From NCBI GenBank assembly GCA_030609785.1, contig JAUWTC010000126.1:1-7217 (forward strand): a DNA stretch of 7,217 nt. The letters run 5' to 3'. Shown in pieces: positions 5,317 through 7,217 of the stretch; positions within the stretch are counted from its first letter, which is position 1, and every line of letters begins with the position of its first letter. Both the position numbers and the translations under genes were made by a program. The notes below the pieces were generated by a model that was not told the origin of the DNA, searched no databases, and worked only from the letters and a program-made list of their open reading frames with translations. The DNA is from Holophagae bacterium. GTDB taxonomy: Bacteria > Acidobacteriota > Thermoanaerobaculia > Thermoanaerobaculales > Sulfomarinibacteraceae.

Positions 5317-7217
5317 CTACGGGGCCCGGTGGGGCGCGGCAAGAAACCATGCCTGAAAGTCCGGCTGCTCCCGCATCTGGGACATCGGCCGAGCTATCCC
5401 CGACGACTCTCTCCTGAGAACCTCGTACATGCCGGCCAGGTCGAAGCGAGAACGGAAGAGCCACATTTCGATCGGCCCAGCTTCTGAAGGCACGACCAGA
5501 GGCACGTGAAGGGCATGGATAATCACGTCGTCCGACGCCCGGTATTCTCCGAGAATCCACCGCCGCATACCGGTGGACTCGGTGAAGCTGACGACCACCA
5601 GATCCTCCGAGATCGTCCGTCCCTCGGACATTGGGTCCCCTTCAACATCCAAAGGCCCTGGGCCGCCCGCCCGGCGCAGGGCATCGACCAGGTCGAAGGT
5701 CTGTTTCAGTTGCCGCGGAGGCGCCTCTTCCCAAGGCCAGGGCATGGCCTCGACCAACTCGACCGGTTCGAGCCCCTTCAGGCGCGCGACACCCAAGAGC
5801 CGTATCCCGACAGGCAGCATTTCCCGGCCTGCTGGGTCAACATTGAGGACCAGCCATCGGAGGCCGTCCACCTCACCCTCCCAGAGGGGACACGACCCCA
5901 ACTCCCGGCCCAAGGCCTCTACGAACGCGAGGGTCACTACGATGCCTTCGTTGATCAACTCACCGTGAGCGTCGAGCATTACGGCATAGGGCCGCAGGGC
6001 TCGACCGGTCTTCTTGACCCTGGCCTCGATCAGGGGACGAAGAAACTCATCAACATGTTCCTGGTCGTAACCCGCGTGGACCAGGAGTTCCGCAACCTGG
6101 GACACCTCACGGGTACTCTTGCCTGTGGTCAGGCGCGCCAACTCAACGATCCCGTGACCGAAAAACTCGTAGGTCGGTCGACCCGCAACGCCCCCCCCCA
6201 TCGGCAGGAGCCGGTATTCGGCGGCGTTGACCGCGATCCTCAACCCCTTGTCAAACGGGAAACCCTCGTGACGAAGGCGGTCATACGCCTGCTGGATCTC
6301 ACAGGCGGCGGCCAAAGTTCTGGCCGCGCGACGAGCGGAGAGGAACGCACCGTCGCCCATGAATTTCTCAAAGTTCAGCCGCCTGGAGACCTGGATCTGC
6401 TGGGTCCGACTCTGAAAGACATACATGAACTGAAGCGCCTGCTCCTCGGCCGTTCGACCGGCTCTTCGGATCTCCTCGAGGACGGCGGTGAAATTGGTCA
6501 GGTCATAGATCAGACCAAAACGGAAGACCGACGAGTCAACAACACCCTGAGCCGCAAAATCGAATGGTCTGGTCGAAGCGGCAACGACGATCTTCCGCCC
6601 ACCGACCTTGACCTGCCACTGATCCTCGGCGCCCCGATCAACAATCCGGATGGCCTTCCTCAGGGCGGCAACCAACTCCAGACTCTTCAGCCTGAGACCC
6701 AACGCCCGGAGCCTGGAGATGTCTCCCTGGTCGAGATCGAGGTCCAAATTCAATCCAATTTCGCTGACCAGGTCCAAAAAGGAGGGTTCCAGGGCGGCAT
6801 CAGGCCCGGCCGGTTTGAAGTCGATACCGCAGACGTGTCGAACGATACCGCGCCACTCGGGGCGCCGTTGGAGAATTTCGCCAAACTGGATGCCGACGTC
6901 CCGGCTCAAGGCCAGCAGGGCCGCAGTGTCGCCATGGGAACGACTTGGAAGCAGGAACGCCAACCGATCCGAATTCGACGGCACGCCCTCCTCAACCAGC
7001 AGCAACGGGTCCCGGCACACCAGGTCAAAAATGGGAGAAATTTCCCCAGACGCCGACACACCGGACAATTTACGAACCCTATCTCCAGCCTGGGCGGCGG
7101 CCTTCAAAATCAAGCCGGCGAGAATCGACGCCAGCTGTCGCACCGTAACGTCACCGTCAAGATCGCCGGCGGTGTTCTTGTTCAAAAATCGTGGTACCGC
7201 CGACAGCAGTTTCTGAA
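5317..7217 (-). CDS. Divergent class III nucleotidyl cyclase-like domain protein (5' partial)
   Basis: The frame ends at TAG (5319-5317) and stays open to the right edge, so the true start may lie outside. An internal TTG at 7185 would give 622 residues, the numbering used here; codons upstream of it are also sense. Residues 1-215 are mostly helical and unrecognised. Residues ~222-365 resemble a class III adenylate/guanylate cyclase domain: FGLIYDLTNFT (first metal Asp, D228), FEKFMGDGAF (Lys K274 and second metal Asp, D278), LRIAVN (~315) and YEFFGHGIVELARL (339-352, with the conserved Arg, R351). In an ungapped alignment to the usual YTxxGDxVNLAARL, the transition-state Asn is replaced by Val (V347) and the base-specifying Thr/Asp by Glu (E340). 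A C-terminal region (~366-622) has no motif I recognise. No transmembrane segment is evident, so it is probably cytoplasmic. Catalysis is uncertain. It is convergent with rsgA and belongs to another unit. Confidence 0.65.
   Translation of the reverse strand, partial: QKLLSAVPRFLNKNTAGDLDGDVTVRQLASILAGLILKAAAQAGDRVRKLSGVSASGEISPIFDLVCRDPLLLVEEGVPSNSDRLAFLLPSRSHGDTAALLALSRDVGIQFGEILQRRPEWRGIVRHVCGIDFKPAGPDAALEPSFLDLVSEIGLNLDLDLDQGDISRLRALGLRLKSLELVAALRKAIRIVDRGAEDQWQVKVGGRKIVVAASTRPFDFAAQGVVDSSVFRFGLIYDLTNFTAVLEEIRRAGRTAEEQALQFMYVFQSRTQQIQVSRRLNFEKFMGDGAFLSARRAARTLAAACEIQQAYDRLRHEGFPFDKGLRIAVNAAEYRLLPMGGGVAGRPTYEFFGHGIVELARLTTGKSTREVSQVAELLVHAGYDQEHVDEFLRPLIEARVKKTGRALRPYAVMLDAHGELINEGIVVTLAFVEALGRELGSCPLWEGEVDGLRWLVLNVDPAGREMLPVGIRLLGVARLKGLEPVELVEAMPWPWEEAPPRQLKQTFDLVDALRRAGGPGPLDVEGDPMSEGRTISEDLVVVSFTESTGMRRWILGEYRASDDVIIHALHVPLVVPSEAGPIEMWLFRSRFDLAGMYEVLRRESSGIARPMSQMREQPDFQAWFLAAPHRAP
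6191..6199 (-). repeat. G9 homopolymer inside the cyclase-like gene
   Basis: Nine consecutive C on the plus strand read as G9 on the coding strand, encoding M329-G-G-G (ATG GGG GGG GGC). It lies in the loop between the LRIAVN strand and the YEFFGHG motif of the cyclase-like domain. The frame as given is intact on both sides. Such a tract is prone to slipped-strand length change and to sequencing error. Confidence 0.8.

Noticed and set aside
5071..5487. A 138-codon plus-strand open frame across the repeat gap and into the minus-strand gene
   Set aside because: It translates the heptamer array (NVGRWTLDV-type peptide), overlaps the coding end of the cyclase-like gene and has no recognisable domain.
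7150..7185. GDLDGDVTV near the start of the cyclase-like protein as a dockerin or EF-hand loop
   Set aside because: The calcium-loop glycine and later acidic ligands are missing, there is no second repeat, and the context is a cytoplasmic helical region.

Overview
The window is GC-rich (roughly 60-65% by eye) and looks like chromosomal DNA of an environmental bacterium. Large TPR/DUF3857/transglutaminase-like proteins, together with intergenic arrays of CGCRGAGA-type octamers and GTTGGAC-type heptamers, suggest something like Acidobacteriota, Planctomycetota or a deltaproteobacterial-type lineage. That assignment rests on general knowledge of where such features occur, not on a marker gene, and is weak.

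Layout. Positions 1-277 (+) hold the 3' end of a gene whose C-terminal ~60 residues resemble the C-terminus of the next protein. Positions 274-4020 (+) encode a 1248-residue membrane-anchored protein: an N-terminal transmembrane segment, a beta-rich module, helical TPR-like repeats, a DUF3857 domain and a transglutaminase-like fold lacking the usual catalytic Cys and His. The two genes overlap by ATGA and are probably a translationally coupled tandem paralogue pair. Positions 4042-4941 (+) encode the ribosome-assembly GTPase RsgA with all its hallmarks. Positions 4942-5316 form a non-coding gap between convergent genes. It carries an octamer tract and two heptamer arrays in inverted orientation around a ~145-base spacer with two small palindromes. 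Positions 5317-7217 (-) hold the 3' part of a gene for a divergent class III nucleotidyl cyclase-like protein, which stays open to the right edge of the window.

The two DUF3857-type proteins probably act together at the cell envelope, with a scaffolding or binding role for the degenerate protease-like domain. rsgA is a housekeeping gene that follows closely and may be co-transcribed. The cyclase-like gene is on the opposite strand and belongs to a different unit. No CRISPR, tRNA, rRNA, insertion sequence or recognisable defence system is visible. The points most worth a second look are the pseudo-transglutaminase pair, the inverted heptamer element, the divergent cyclase with its missing asparagine, and the G9 tract inside that cyclase.
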